64,000 bases of DNA from Xanthomonas maliensis (lineage in GTDB: Bacteria; Pseudomonadota; Gammaproteobacteria; Xanthomonadales; Xanthomonadaceae). Each line of letters begins with the position of its first letter. The first letter of the stretch is position 1. The translations under genes and the position numbers were made by a program. The stretch spans positions 1 through 64,000 of the forward strand of contig NZ_NSET01000030.1 in NCBI RefSeq assembly GCF_009192945.1, in the 5' to 3' direction. The notes under the pieces are model-generated. The model ran no database searches and was not told the origin of the DNA. It saw nothing but the letters and a program-made list of their open reading frames with translations. Shown here piece by piece: positions 39,675 to 51,145 of the stretch.

Positions 39675-41530
39675 GCGCGGCAAGCGTGCCGCTGCGGCTG
39701 GCCCTGGTCGGCAACCCCAATAGCGGCAAGACCGCGTTGTTCAACCAATTGACCGGCAGCCGGCAGAAGGTCGCCAACTACACCGGTGTGACCGTCGAGC
39801 GCAAGGAAGGGCACTTCCGCGCGCCGTCCGGGCGGGCGTTCGCGGTGCTGGACCTGCCCGGTGCCTACAGCTTGCAACCGGCCAGCCTGGACGAGGCGAT
39901 CACCCGCGATCTGTGTCGCGGCTTCTACCCGGGCGAGCCCGCACCGGATGTGCTGGTGTGCGTGATGGATGCGACCAACCTGCGCCTGCATCTGCGCTTC
40001 GCGCTGGAATTGCGCGAGTTGGGGCGGCCGATGATCGTGGCGTTGAACATGGTCGACGCCGCCCAACGGCGCGGCATCGTCATCGATCTTCCGGCGCTGG
40101 AACAGGCCCTGGGCGTGCCGGTGATCGAAACCGTGGCAGTGCGCCGCAACGGCGCGCAAGCGCTCATCGAGGCGCTCGACGCCCGCGCCACCAGCCTGCC
40201 TGCGCCGGATGTGACGCCGCCTGCCGATGGCAATTACCACACCCAGGTGCGGCAGATCCTGGCGGCGGCGGTCAGCATGCCGCGCCGGACCGCGCAGATG
40301 GACGATGCGCTGGACCGCTGGTTGCTGCATCCGGTGTGGGGCCTGGTGACGCTGGTGGTGGTGATGTTCCTGATCTTCCAGGCCGTCTATGCCTGGGCGG
40401 CGCCGCTGATGGACCTGATCGACGGCGGCACCTCGGCCTTGGGCGAGTGGGTCGGCACGACCCTGCCCGAAGGGCCGCTCAACAGCCTGCTGAAGGACGG
40501 CATCATCGCCGGCCTGGGTGGCGTGATCGTGTTCCTGCCGCAGATCCTGATCCTGTTCGCCTTCATCCTGGCGCTGGAGGAATCCGGCTACTTGCCGCGC
40601 GCAGCGTTCTTGCTGGACCGCATGATGGCCTCCGCCGGCCTGTCCGGTCGCTCGTTCATTCCGCTGTTGTCCAGTTTCGCCTGCGCGGTGCCCGGCATCA
40701 TGTCGACCCGCAGCATCCAGGACCCGCGCGATCGTCTGGCGACGATCATGGTGGCGCCGTTGATGACCTGTTCGGCGCGACTGCCGGTCTATGCATTGCT
40801 GATCGGCGCCTTCATCCCGCAGAAGCAGGTCTGGGGCGTGTTCAATCAGCAGGGGCTGGTGTTGTTCGGCCTGTACGTGGTCGCGATCGTCAGCGCGTTG
40901 GTGGTGTCGTGGACGATGAAGAAATGGCGGCGCGACAAGAGCGAACACCCCTTGTTGCTGGAGCTGCCGTCCTACCGCGTGCCGCATCTGCGCGACCTGG
41001 CACTGGGCCTGTGGGAGCGTGCGGCGATCTTTCTCAAGCGCGTCGGCGGCATCATCCTGGCCTTGACCATCCTGTTGTGGTTCCTGCTGTCGTTCCCGGC
41101 ACCGCCGGCCGGCGCGACCCTGCCGCCGATCGACTACAGCTTCGCCGGCCGTATCGGCCATGCGCTGGCGGTGTTCTTCGCTCCGTTGGGGTTCAACTGG
41201 CAGATCTGCATTGCGCTGATTCCCGGACTGGCTGCGCGCGAAGTGGCGGTGTCTTCGCTGGCGACCGTGTATGCGTTGTCGGCGGCCGACGACGATGCCG
41301 CCGCGCAGGCCTTGTCGCCGTTGATCAGCGATGGTTGGTCGCTGGCGACCGCGCTGTCGCTGCTGGTCTGGTACATCTACGCGCCGATGTGCATTTCGAC
41401 CTTGGCCACGATCAGGCGCGAAACCAATTCCTGGAAACAGATGGGCGCTGCGGCGCTGTACCTGTTCGTGCTGGCCTATCTGGCCTCGCTGGTGACCTAC
41501 CAGGTTGCCGTGCTGCTGGGGGCCGGCTGA
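39671..41530 (+). CDS. feoB: ferrous iron transport protein B
   Basis: A 619-residue inner-membrane Fe2+ transporter driven by a GTPase-like domain. The G motifs are visible at the N-terminus: GNPNSGKTALFNQLTG (G1), YTGVTVE (G2), DLPGAY (G3) and NMVD (G4, about residue 125). About ten helices follow, including the two Gate motifs with FIPLLSSFACAVPGIM and LMTCSARLPVYALLIGAF. It is shorter than the roughly 770-residue enteric FeoB, chiefly in the tail, which seems to be replaced by the separate small gene downstream. Overlaps feoA and the next gene. Confidence 0.96.
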   Translation: MSAASVPLRLALVGNPNSGKTALFNQLTGSRQKVANYTGVTVERKEGHFRAPSGRAFAVLDLPGAYSLQPASLDEAITRDLCRGFYPGEPAPDVLVCVMDATNLRLHLRFALELRELGRPMIVALNMVDAAQRRGIVIDLPALEQALGVPVIETVAVRRNGAQALIEALDARATSLPAPDVTPPADGNYHTQVRQILAAAVSMPRRTAQMDDALDRWLLHPVWGLVTLVVVMFLIFQAVYAWAAPLMDLIDGGTSALGEWVGTTLPEGPLNSLLKDGIIAGLGGVIVFLPQILILFAFILALEESGYLPRAAFLLDRMMASAGLSGRSFIPLLSSFACAVPGIMSTRSIQDPRDRLATIMVAPLMTCSARLPVYALLIGAFIPQKQVWGVFNQQGLVLFGLYVVAIVSALVVSWTMKKWRRDKSEHPLLLELPSYRVPHLRDLALGLWERAAIFLKRVGGIILALTILLWFLLSFPAPPAGATLPPIDYSFAGRIGHALAVFFAPLGFNWQICIALIPGLAAREVAVSSLATVYALSAADDDAAAQALSPLISDGWSLATALSLLVWYIYAPMCISTLATIRRETNSWKQMGAAALYLFVLAYLASLVTYQVAVLLGAG

Positions 41531-41784
41531 TGGACTGGTCGCTGACCCTGCAATACCTGGTCGTCGCCTTGGCGGTGCTGATCAGCCTGTGGGTCGTGCT
41601 GAAGAAGCAGTTTCCCGGCACCGTGCGGCGCCTGCGCGGCGCGCTCGCCGTGGCATTGGTGCGCGACGGGCGTGCGTCCTGGTTGCAGGACCTCGGTCGT
41701 CGCATCGCGCCGCCGGCCGGGCAGGGGGGGGCAGCCTGCGGCGGCTGCGATACCTGTGGTCCACAGGCCCCACGCAGGCACTGA
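41530..41784 (+). CDS. small Cys-rich membrane protein of the feo operon (DUF6587-like)
   Basis: An 84-residue protein with one N-terminal membrane helix (about residues 8-24) and a cytoplasmic tail ending in CGGCDTCG, a compact C-X2-C-X2-C. Its ATG shares a base with the feoB stop (TGATG), so it is coupled to feoB. Position and Cys tail recall FeoC or the C-terminal Cys motif of longer FeoB proteins; an iron- or cluster-binding role is inferred, not shown. Confidence 0.8.
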   Translation: MDWSLTLQYLVVALAVLISLWVVLKKQFPGTVRRLRGALAVALVRDGRASWLQDLGRRIAPPAGQGGAACGGCDTCGPQAPRRH

Positions 41785-41943
41785 CGCGTACACCGCTCGG
41801 CGCGCGATACCTGGGGGCGCACGCACCGGCGCACCCTGATCGCGCGCAGCGAGGGCATCGCCTTGATGGGGCCGGCCGACGAGCGAGGCGGTGACGCTGC
41901 AGCGCATCGCGCATCGACGCTGCGCGCTCGCTATGCTGGCGGC

Positions 41944-43146
41944 ATGACGACCACCTTCCAGATCTCCCGACGTGCACAGGCGCTGACCAGTTCGGCGATT
42001 CGCGAACTCCTCAAGGTCACTGAGCGGCCGGAGGTGATTTCCTTCGCCGGTGGCCTGCCGTCGCCGACCACTTTTCCGGCCGAACGTATGCGCGCGGCCA
42101 GCGATCAGGTGCTGCGCGATGCCCCGCAGGCGGCGTTGCAGTACGGCCCGACCGAAGGGTATGCGCCGCTGCGCGAGTGGGTCGCGGCGCGGCTCAGTCG
42201 CGACGGCGCCAGCATCCGTCCCAGTCAGGTGCTGATCACGACCGGTTCGCAGCAGGGCTTGGACTTGCTCGGCAAGGTGTTCATCGACGAGGGCAGCAAG
42301 GTGCTGGTGGAGACGCCGAGCTACCTGGGCGCCTTGCAGTCGTTCTCGCTGTTCCAGCCGGCCTTCGTCGGCATGCCGTCCGACGACGACGGCGTGATCG
42401 TCGAGCAACTCGAGCCGGCCCTACTGGCCGACGCCCGCCTGCTGTACTGCCTGCCGAATTTCCAGAATCCGACCGGCCGGCGGCTGCCGCTGGCGCGGCG
42501 CCAACTGTTGGTCGAGCGGGCAGCCGCGGCCGGCGTGCCGATCGTCGAAGACGATCCCTACGGCGAGCTGTACTACCGCGGCGCGCCGCTGCCCAGCCTG
42601 CTGTCGCTGCATCCGGAGGGGGTGATCTACATGGGCTCGTTCTCCAAGGTATTGGCGCCGGGCCTGCGGCTGGGCTATGTGGTGGCGCCGGAGGCGGTGC
42701 TGGGCAAGCTGATTCAGGCCAAGCAGGCGGCCGACCTGCATACGCCCTCGTTCACCCAGCGCTTGGTGCATCAGACCCTGCAGGACGATTTTCTCGACAC
42801 CCATATCCCGCAGATCCGCGCCTTGTATGCGCGCCAATGCGGGCTGATGCTGGAAGCGCTGGAGCGGCATTTCCCGCCGCAGGTGCAGTGGAACCGTCCC
42901 GAGGGCGGCATGTTCCTCTGGGTGACCCTGCCGGCCGGGCTCGACGGCACGGCGTTGCTGGCGCGCGCGATCGCCCGCAATGTCGCCTTCGTGCCGGGAG
43001 CGCCGTTCTTTGCCACCTTGCCGCAGACCAATACGCTGCGCCTGTCGTTCGTCACCGTGCCGGGCGAACGCATCGACGCTGGCATCGCCGTCTTGGGCGA
43101 GGTACTGCGCGAGGCCGTGGCCGAGTTGCCGGGGCAGGGCGGGTGA
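41944..43146 (+). CDS. PLP-dependent aminotransferase, MocR/2-aminoadipate type
   Basis: A 400-residue fold-type I aminotransferase. PLP contacts are visible: the TTGSQQGLDLLGK glycine loop, CLPNFQNPTGR, IVEDDPYGELYY and the Schiff-base Lys in SFSKVLAPGLRLGY (about residues 230-243). It belongs with 2-aminoadipate/aromatic aminotransferases of the LysN group; the exact substrate is open. ATG 41944 matches the family start, and the MOSC gene overlaps its stop by GTGA. Confidence 0.88.
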   Translation: MTTTFQISRRAQALTSSAIRELLKVTERPEVISFAGGLPSPTTFPAERMRAASDQVLRDAPQAALQYGPTEGYAPLREWVAARLSRDGASIRPSQVLITTGSQQGLDLLGKVFIDEGSKVLVETPSYLGALQSFSLFQPAFVGMPSDDDGVIVEQLEPALLADARLLYCLPNFQNPTGRRLPLARRQLLVERAAAAGVPIVEDDPYGELYYRGAPLPSLLSLHPEGVIYMGSFSKVLAPGLRLGYVVAPEAVLGKLIQAKQAADLHTPSFTQRLVHQTLQDDFLDTHIPQIRALYARQCGLMLEALERHFPPQVQWNRPEGGMFLWVTLPAGLDGTALLARAIARNVAFVPGAPFFATLPQTNTLRLSFVTVPGERIDAGIAVLGEVLREAVAELPGQGG

Positions 43147-43850
43147 GTACGCCTGTGGTGTCGCTGTCGATTCGGATCGACAGTGTGGCGATCGGCCATG
43201 CACGCGACTTCACCCGGCCTGGCAGCCGCAGTGCGATCGACAAGCGCTGCGTCGACGGCCCGGTGCGGATCGAGCGCGACGGGCTGGTCGGCGACGAGCA
43301 GGGCGACCGCCGCGTGCATGGCGGGCCGGACAAGGCCATCCACCATTACCCGCGCGATCACTACGCGGCCTGGCGGGACGAATTGGGCGCGCATCCATTA
43401 CTGGACACCGTCAGCGCCTTCGGTGAGAACCTCAGCAGCCTCGGCCTGACCGAGGCCGAGGTGTGCCTGGGCGATCGTTACGCGCTGGGCACCGCGCAGG
43501 TGGAAGTGTCGCAACTGCGGCAGCCGTGCTGGAAGCTGTCCGATCGCTTCGGCGTGCGCAGCTTGGCGCGGCGGGTGCAGGAGAGTGGGCGTACCGGGTG
43601 GTACTACCGGGTTCTGGCGCCTGGCCAGGTCGCCGCTGGCGACGATCTGCGCTTGCTGGAGCGGCCCTATCCGCAGTGGCCGTTGGCACGGCTGCAGCAG
43701 GTGCTGTACGCCCGCCAGATCGCGCCGGCGATCATTGCCGAGGTGCTGCTGCTGCCGTTGGTGCCGTCATGGCAGACCTTGTTCGAACGTCGGCTGCAGC
43801 ACGGCCGGATCGAGAGCTGGAGCAAGCGGCTGGACGGCGTGGATCGCTAG
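43143..43850 (+). CDS. MOSC domain protein (YiiM-like)
   Basis: A 235-residue protein with the MOSC (molybdenum cofactor sulfurase C-terminal) plan: GLVGDEQGDRRVHGGPDKAI near residues 40-59, GENLSSLGL near 85-93, and the conserved Cys in SQLRQPCWKL near 117-126. YiiM of E. coli is a molybdo-enzyme that reduces N-hydroxylated compounds; the same role here is plausible. It starts with GTG 43143, overlapping the aminotransferase stop. Confidence 0.88.
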   Translation: MSTPVVSLSIRIDSVAIGHARDFTRPGSRSAIDKRCVDGPVRIERDGLVGDEQGDRRVHGGPDKAIHHYPRDHYAAWRDELGAHPLLDTVSAFGENLSSLGLTEAEVCLGDRYALGTAQVEVSQLRQPCWKLSDRFGVRSLARRVQESGRTGWYYRVLAPGQVAAGDDLRLLERPYPQWPLARLQQVLYARQIAPAIIAEVLLLPLVPSWQTLFERRLQHGRIESWSKRLDGVDR

Positions 43851-43961
43851 CGCTGCATGCGCCAGGTGCAGGTGCCGATGCGCACGTACGCCAGCATCAC
43901 CTGCGTGTGTCCTGCCTGCGATCATCTTGTCTAACCGATGCCGCCTCGATAGCCTGCCGCC

Positions 43962-44678
43962 ATGACGACCTCTCCACTGAAAGTTTTGATCCACGGTGCC
44001 TCCGGACGGATGGGCAAGGCCTTGTTGCGGCTGGCTGCCGAGGATGCGGCGGTGCAGGTCGTCGCCGCGGTGGTCGGACGTTCGCCGGCGCAGCGCGTGG
44101 TCGATGGCGTGCCGCACTTTGCCGCCAGCGAACTCGGCGGCGCACCCGGCTTCGATGTGGCGATCGATTTCAGCTTGCCGCAGGGCTTTGCGCCGATCCT
44201 GGCGCTATGCGTGCAGCGCGGCGTGCCGCTGGTGTCGGGCACCACCGGGCTGGACGAAGACCAGCGTGCCGCACTGCTCGATGCGGCCACCCGCATTCCG
44301 CTGGTGTGGGCCTCCAATTACAGTCTCGGCGTGGCCGTGCTGACCGAGCTGGTGGAGCGCGCTGCCGGCAGTCTGCCGGGCTGGGACTGCGACATCGTCG
44401 AGGCGCATCATGTGCACAAGCAGGACGCGCCGTCCGGAACCGCGCTGACCCTGGGCGAGGCGGCGACCGGCAGCGGGGCGCAGCCGCGTTTCGCCAGCCT
44501 GCGCGCCGGCGATATCGTCGGCGAGCACAGCGTGCAGTTCACCGGCCTGGGCGAGCGCCTGGAACTGGTGCACCGCGCCACCAATCGCGACATCTTTGCG
44601 CGCGGCGCACTGCATGCGGCGCGCCGGCTGGTCGGCAAGCCGGCTGGCAGCTACCGCGTGCGCGATCTGGTGCTGTAA
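43962..44678 (+). CDS. dapB: 4-hydroxy-tetrahydrodipicolinate reductase
   Basis: Reduces the dihydrodipicolinate precursor in lysine and diaminopimelate synthesis. The 238-residue enzyme has the NAD(P)H loop IHGASGRMGKAL (residues 10-21), SGTTGLDEDQ and the catalytic EAHHVHKQDAPSGTAL (about 146-161). It is a little short for the family but complete. It stands alone between the MOSC gene and carA, with separate upstream space of 111 bases. Confidence 0.96.
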   Translation: MTTSPLKVLIHGASGRMGKALLRLAAEDAAVQVVAAVVGRSPAQRVVDGVPHFAASELGGAPGFDVAIDFSLPQGFAPILALCVQRGVPLVSGTTGLDEDQRAALLDAATRIPLVWASNYSLGVAVLTELVERAAGSLPGWDCDIVEAHHVHKQDAPSGTALTLGEAATGSGAQPRFASLRAGDIVGEHSVQFTGLGERLELVHRATNRDIFARGALHAARRLVGKPAGSYRVRDLVL

Positions 44679-44766
44679 CTCGCGCCTGTTCGGCAACCGC
44701 AGGTGAAGCCGGCGACGCCTCTATCCGTATTCATGTCGCTTTGCGGGACAAGGTACGTGCACTGGG

Positions 44767-44796
44767 CTGGCACCGCAGGCCGCTTGCCTTTACAAT
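44767..44796 (+). promoter_or_regulatory. possible carA promoter
   Basis: A TACAAT -10 (44791-44796) lies 18 bases after CTGGCA (44767-44772), which matches the -35 consensus at four of six positions. It would give an untranslated leader of about 110 bases before the GTG start of carA. I see no pyrimidine-rich attenuator or clear operator in that leader. Confidence 0.4.
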
Positions 44797-44913
44797 TCTC
44801 GCTTGCCCGAACCTAGCGTCGGACCGGTCCTCAGCACCGCGTCCGCGCTTTGCTGCAACCGGAATTTGGCCGGGAGCGCATCGGAGTCCCAGGCAGCCAG
44901 AGCGAGACCCCAC

Positions 44914-46038
44914 GTGACCCAACCCGCAATCCTTGTCCTCGAAGACGGCACCGTATTCGAGGGCGAATCCGTAGGCGCCAACGGGCTATCCGTCGGCGAA
45001 GTGGTGTTCAACACCGCCATGACCGGTTACCAGGAAGTGTTGACCGATCCCTCCTACGCCCGTCAGATGGTTACGCTGACCTATCCGCACATCGGCAATA
45101 CCGGTTTCACCGACCAGGACGACGAAGCCCGCAAGATCTGGTCGGCTGGCCTGATCGTGCGCGACGTGCCGCGCCGACCCAGCAGTTGGCGCAACCAGGT
45201 GGCTCTTCCAGAATGGCTGCAGGCGCGTGGCGTGGTCGCCATCGCCGGCATCGACACCCGCAAGCTGACGCGCATCCTGCGCGAAAAGGGCGCCCAGAAC
45301 GGCGCGCTGATGGCGGGCGAGATCGACGTCGAGAAGGCGCTGGAAGCCGCCCGCACGTTCCCGGGCCTGAAGGGCATGGACCTGGCCAAGGTGGTCACGA
45401 CCGAGAAGACCTACCTGTGGACCGAGGGCCAGCTGGATCTGGATGCCAACGCCTTCGTCAGCGTTCCGGCCAAATACAAGGTCGTGGCCTATGACTACGG
45501 CGTCAAGGTCAACATCCTGCGCATGCTGGCCGAGCGCGGCTGCGAGGTGACCGTGGTGCCGGCGCAGACCCCGGTGGCCGAGGTGCTGGCCATGCAGCCG
45601 GATGGCGTGTTCCTGTCCAATGGGCCGGGTGACCCGGAACCCTGCGACTACGCCATCGATGCGATCAAGCAACTGGTGGCTAAAAAGGTGCCGACCTTCG
45701 GCATCTGCCTGGGGCATCAGCTGCTGGCGCTGGCCGCTGGCGCCCGCACCGTCAAGATGACCACCGGCCACCACGGTGCCAACCATCCGGTGCAGGATCT
45801 GGACGGCGGCCGGGTGATGATCACCTCGCAGAACCACGGTTTCGCTGTCGACGAGACCACGCTGCCGGCCAATGTGCGCGTCACTCACCGCTCGCTGTTC
45901 GACGGCACCAACCAGGGCATTGCGCTCACCGACGCACCGGCGTTCTCCTTCCAGGGCCACCCGGAAGCCTCGCCGGGCCCACGCGATGTGGGACCGTTGT
46001 TTGATCGGTTCGTGGACCTGATGGCGGCCAAGGCCTGA
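44914..46038 (+). CDS. carA: carbamoyl phosphate synthase, small (glutaminase) subunit
   Basis: Supplies ammonia to CarB for pyrimidine and arginine synthesis. The 374-residue protein has the N-terminal [15 protein letters not shown] segment and a class I glutaminase with [13 protein letters not shown], nucleophile [12 protein letters not shown] (Cys 265) and the His/Glu pair in [14 protein letters not shown] 44914 gives the family N-terminus ([11 protein letters not shown]). It overlaps the next small gene by one base. Confidence 0.96.
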   Translation: MTQPAILVLEDGTVFEGESVGANGLSVGEVVFNTAMTGYQEVLTDPSYARQMVTLTYPHIGNTGFTDQDDEARKIWSAGLIVRDVPRRPSSWRNQVALPEWLQARGVVAIAGIDTRKLTRILREKGAQNGALMAGEIDVEKALEAARTFPGLKGMDLAKVVTTEKTYLWTEGQLDLDANAFVSVPAKYKVVAYDYGVKVNILRMLAERGCEVTVVPAQTPVAEVLAMQPDGVFLSNGPGDPEPCDYAIDAIKQLVAKKVPTFGICLGHQLLALAAGARTVKMTTGHHGANHPVQDLDGGRVMITSQNHGFAVDETTLPANVRVTHRSLFDGTNQGIALTDAPAFSFQGHPEASPGPRDVGPLFDRFVDLMAAKA

Positions 46039-46481
46039 TGAAGGCGGCGCTGGCCCCGCCGTCGCGACTGCGCCACTGGCGCGTGCTTGCGCTGGTGGCG
46101 TTGGTCCTGGCGGCTTACCCAGCGTTCGTGCTGATTGCGGTGTATACGCAATGGTTCGGTGCCGGGTTGGCCGGCGGACGCGACGGTCCAGCCGACGCCT
46201 ACCGGCACAGTCTTGCAAGCGCCATCGTTGCCTACACCTTGTCTCCGCGTTGCGTGGACCTGGTGACGGCAGTGATGGAGCGGGACGGGCAGGGCAGTGC
46301 CAGCCGGGCGATGGACGCCCACAACAACAAGATCGGCGCGCGCATTGGCGCCGCCGCCCCGAGCTGGGCCGCGATGCAGCGTGAGGTTCGCGCCGCGGTC
46401 GACCATGGTGCGATCGACGCTCGATCGCCCGACCAGATCACCTGGCGCGCTCCTGCAGCGTGGCAGGACCGACTTTACTGA
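46038..46481 (+). CDS. membrane-anchored conserved protein between carA and carB (DUF6973-like)
   Basis: A 147-residue protein with one hydrophobic segment (about residues 16-36), probably a membrane anchor with the rest outside the cytoplasm. The globular part has [12 protein letters not shown] and [13 protein letters not shown], the D-x-x-R-H and D-x-H-N-N pattern of DUF6973-type domains, whose function is unknown. It starts on the carA stop and ends 8 bases before carB, so it is co-expressed with carbamoyl-phosphate synthase. Nothing in it suggests a direct catalytic role in that enzyme. Confidence 0.8.
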   Translation: MKAALAPPSRLRHWRVLALVALVLAAYPAFVLIAVYTQWFGAGLAGGRDGPADAYRHSLASAIVAYTLSPRCVDLVTAVMERDGQGSASRAMDAHNNKIGARIGAAAPSWAAMQREVRAAVDHGAIDARSPDQITWRAPAAWQDRLY

Positions 46482-46489
46482 GGACCCCC

Positions 46490-49728
<3,239 letters not shown>

Positions 49729-49732
<4 letters not shown>

Positions 49733-50205
49733 GAGCACCCATGACCGCCAAGGGCGCGCAGCGCCTGCGCGAGGAACTGGAGCACCTGAAGTCGGTCAAG
49801 CGGCCGGAGGTGATCACCGCGATCGCCGAAGCGCGCGAACACGGCGACCTGAAGGAAAACGCCGAGTACCACGCCGCGCGCGAACAGCAGAGTTTTATCG
49901 AAGGCCGCATCAAGCAGCTGGAAGGCGAGCTGTCGCATGCGGAAATCATCGACATCAGCAAGCTGTCGGCCGGCAACAAGATCGTGTTCGGCGCGACGGT
50001 GACGCTGGCCGACACCGAAACCGACGAAGAGAAGCGCTACCAGATCGTTGGCGACCTGGAGGCCGACATCAAGATGGGGCTGATCGCGATTTCCTCGCCG
50101 CTGGCGCGCGCGCTGATCGGCAAGCTGGAAGGCGATTCGGTCACCATCGATGCGCCTGCCGGCCAGCGCGAGTACGAAGTGGTCAGCGTCGCGTACCTGG
50201 ATTGA
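49729..50205 (+). CDS. greA: transcription elongation factor GreA
   Basis: Stimulates transcript cleavage by stalled RNA polymerase. The 158-residue protein has the N-terminal coiled coil with acidic tip [19 protein letters not shown] (D and E near residues 41-45) and a C-terminal globular domain with [17 protein letters not shown]. The ATG at 49729 overlaps the carB stop; a second ATG at 49741 (MTAKGAQRL) may be the true start because GreA usually begins there. Confidence 0.96.
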
Positions 50206-50224
50206 TCGCAGGCACGCCCACGCG

Positions 50225-51145
50225 ATGACCACTGCCACGCTGCTGCTGCCGGAAAAACGCCGTTTGCCCGGCACGCTGGTCGATGCCACCGTGGCGCGTG
50301 CACTGGCGCGCGCCGATGGGCAGGTGGCCGTCGGGGGCGAGGTGGAGCAGTTGCAGCGGCACTTCGCGCTGACGCCGCGGCACTGGCCGGTCGCCGCGTT
50401 GACCCGTCAGCTGGACGCCGGCGACGCGACCGGCGCGGCCTGGGTGCGTGCCGATCCGGCCTACGTGGTGCCGGATATGCAGGGCGCGCGGCTGATGGGC
50501 TATGGCGAAGCGCTCGGTCCCACGGCCGAGGACGTGGCGGTGCTGTTGCCCAGCCTCAAGCCGATGTTCGGCGATGCCGGTTTCCTGCTCGACGCACCGA
50601 CGCCAGCGCGGTGGTACCTGCGGCTGTCGCCGGATGCGCGTCTGCCGGACTTCGATCCACCCGAAGCGGTGATCGGCGAGGACTTGTTTGATCATCTGCC
50701 GGCCGGCGACCTGGGCCGGCGTTGGCGCGCCTTGCTGACCGAAGCGCAGGTGATGCTGCACCAGCATCCCTGGAACCAGGGCCGGGTCGCCAACGGCAAG
50801 CCGGCGATCAATTCGCTGTGGTTCTGGGGCGGTGGCGTGCTGCCGCATGCGGTGCAATCGCCGCATCGGCAGGTGCGCAGCCGCGAGTCCCTGTTGCGCG
50901 CGTTGGCGCTGGCCGCCGGTGCCGATGCCAGTGCCGACCAACCGGTGGACGCGCTGGTGGACCTGCGTCATCTGCGTTCGTTGCAATCGTTCAGTGACGA
51001 CGCGGTCGCGCCCTTGCTGGCGGCGATGGCGCGCGGCGAACTGGACCGGCTGATCCTGGATTTCCAGGATGGCGAGACGCTCTCGCTGCAGCCATCGCAG
51101 CGCTGGCGGTTCTGGCGCAAGCCACGCCAGCAATTGGCCGAATGA
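50225..51145 (+). CDS. rpfE: RpfE, phosphoglycerate-mutase-like protein
   Basis: A 306-residue cytoplasmic protein without signal or membrane segments. It matches RpfE of the Xanthomonas rpf region by its place between greA and recJ and its family start, MTTATLLLPEKRRLPG. Conserved stretches include YVVPDMQGARLMGYG, HQHPWNQGRVANGKPAINSL (split here as HQHPWNQGRV and INSLWFWGGG). The WNQ-GR-NGKPAINSLWFWGGG signature resembles the cofactor-independent phosphoglycerate-mutase-like group; enzymatic role not established. ATG 50225 follows greA by 19 bases, and its stop overlaps recJ. Confidence 0.85.
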   Translation: MTTATLLLPEKRRLPGTLVDATVARALARADGQVAVGGEVEQLQRHFALTPRHWPVAALTRQLDAGDATGAAWVRADPAYVVPDMQGARLMGYGEALGPTAEDVAVLLPSLKPMFGDAGFLLDAPTPARWYLRLSPDARLPDFDPPEAVIGEDLFDHLPAGDLGRRWRALLTEAQVMLHQHPWNQGRVANGKPAINSLWFWGGGVLPHAVQSPHRQVRSRESLLRALALAAGADASADQPVDALVDLRHLRSLQSFSDDAVAPLLAAMARGELDRLILDFQDGETLSLQPSQRWRFWRKPRQQLAE

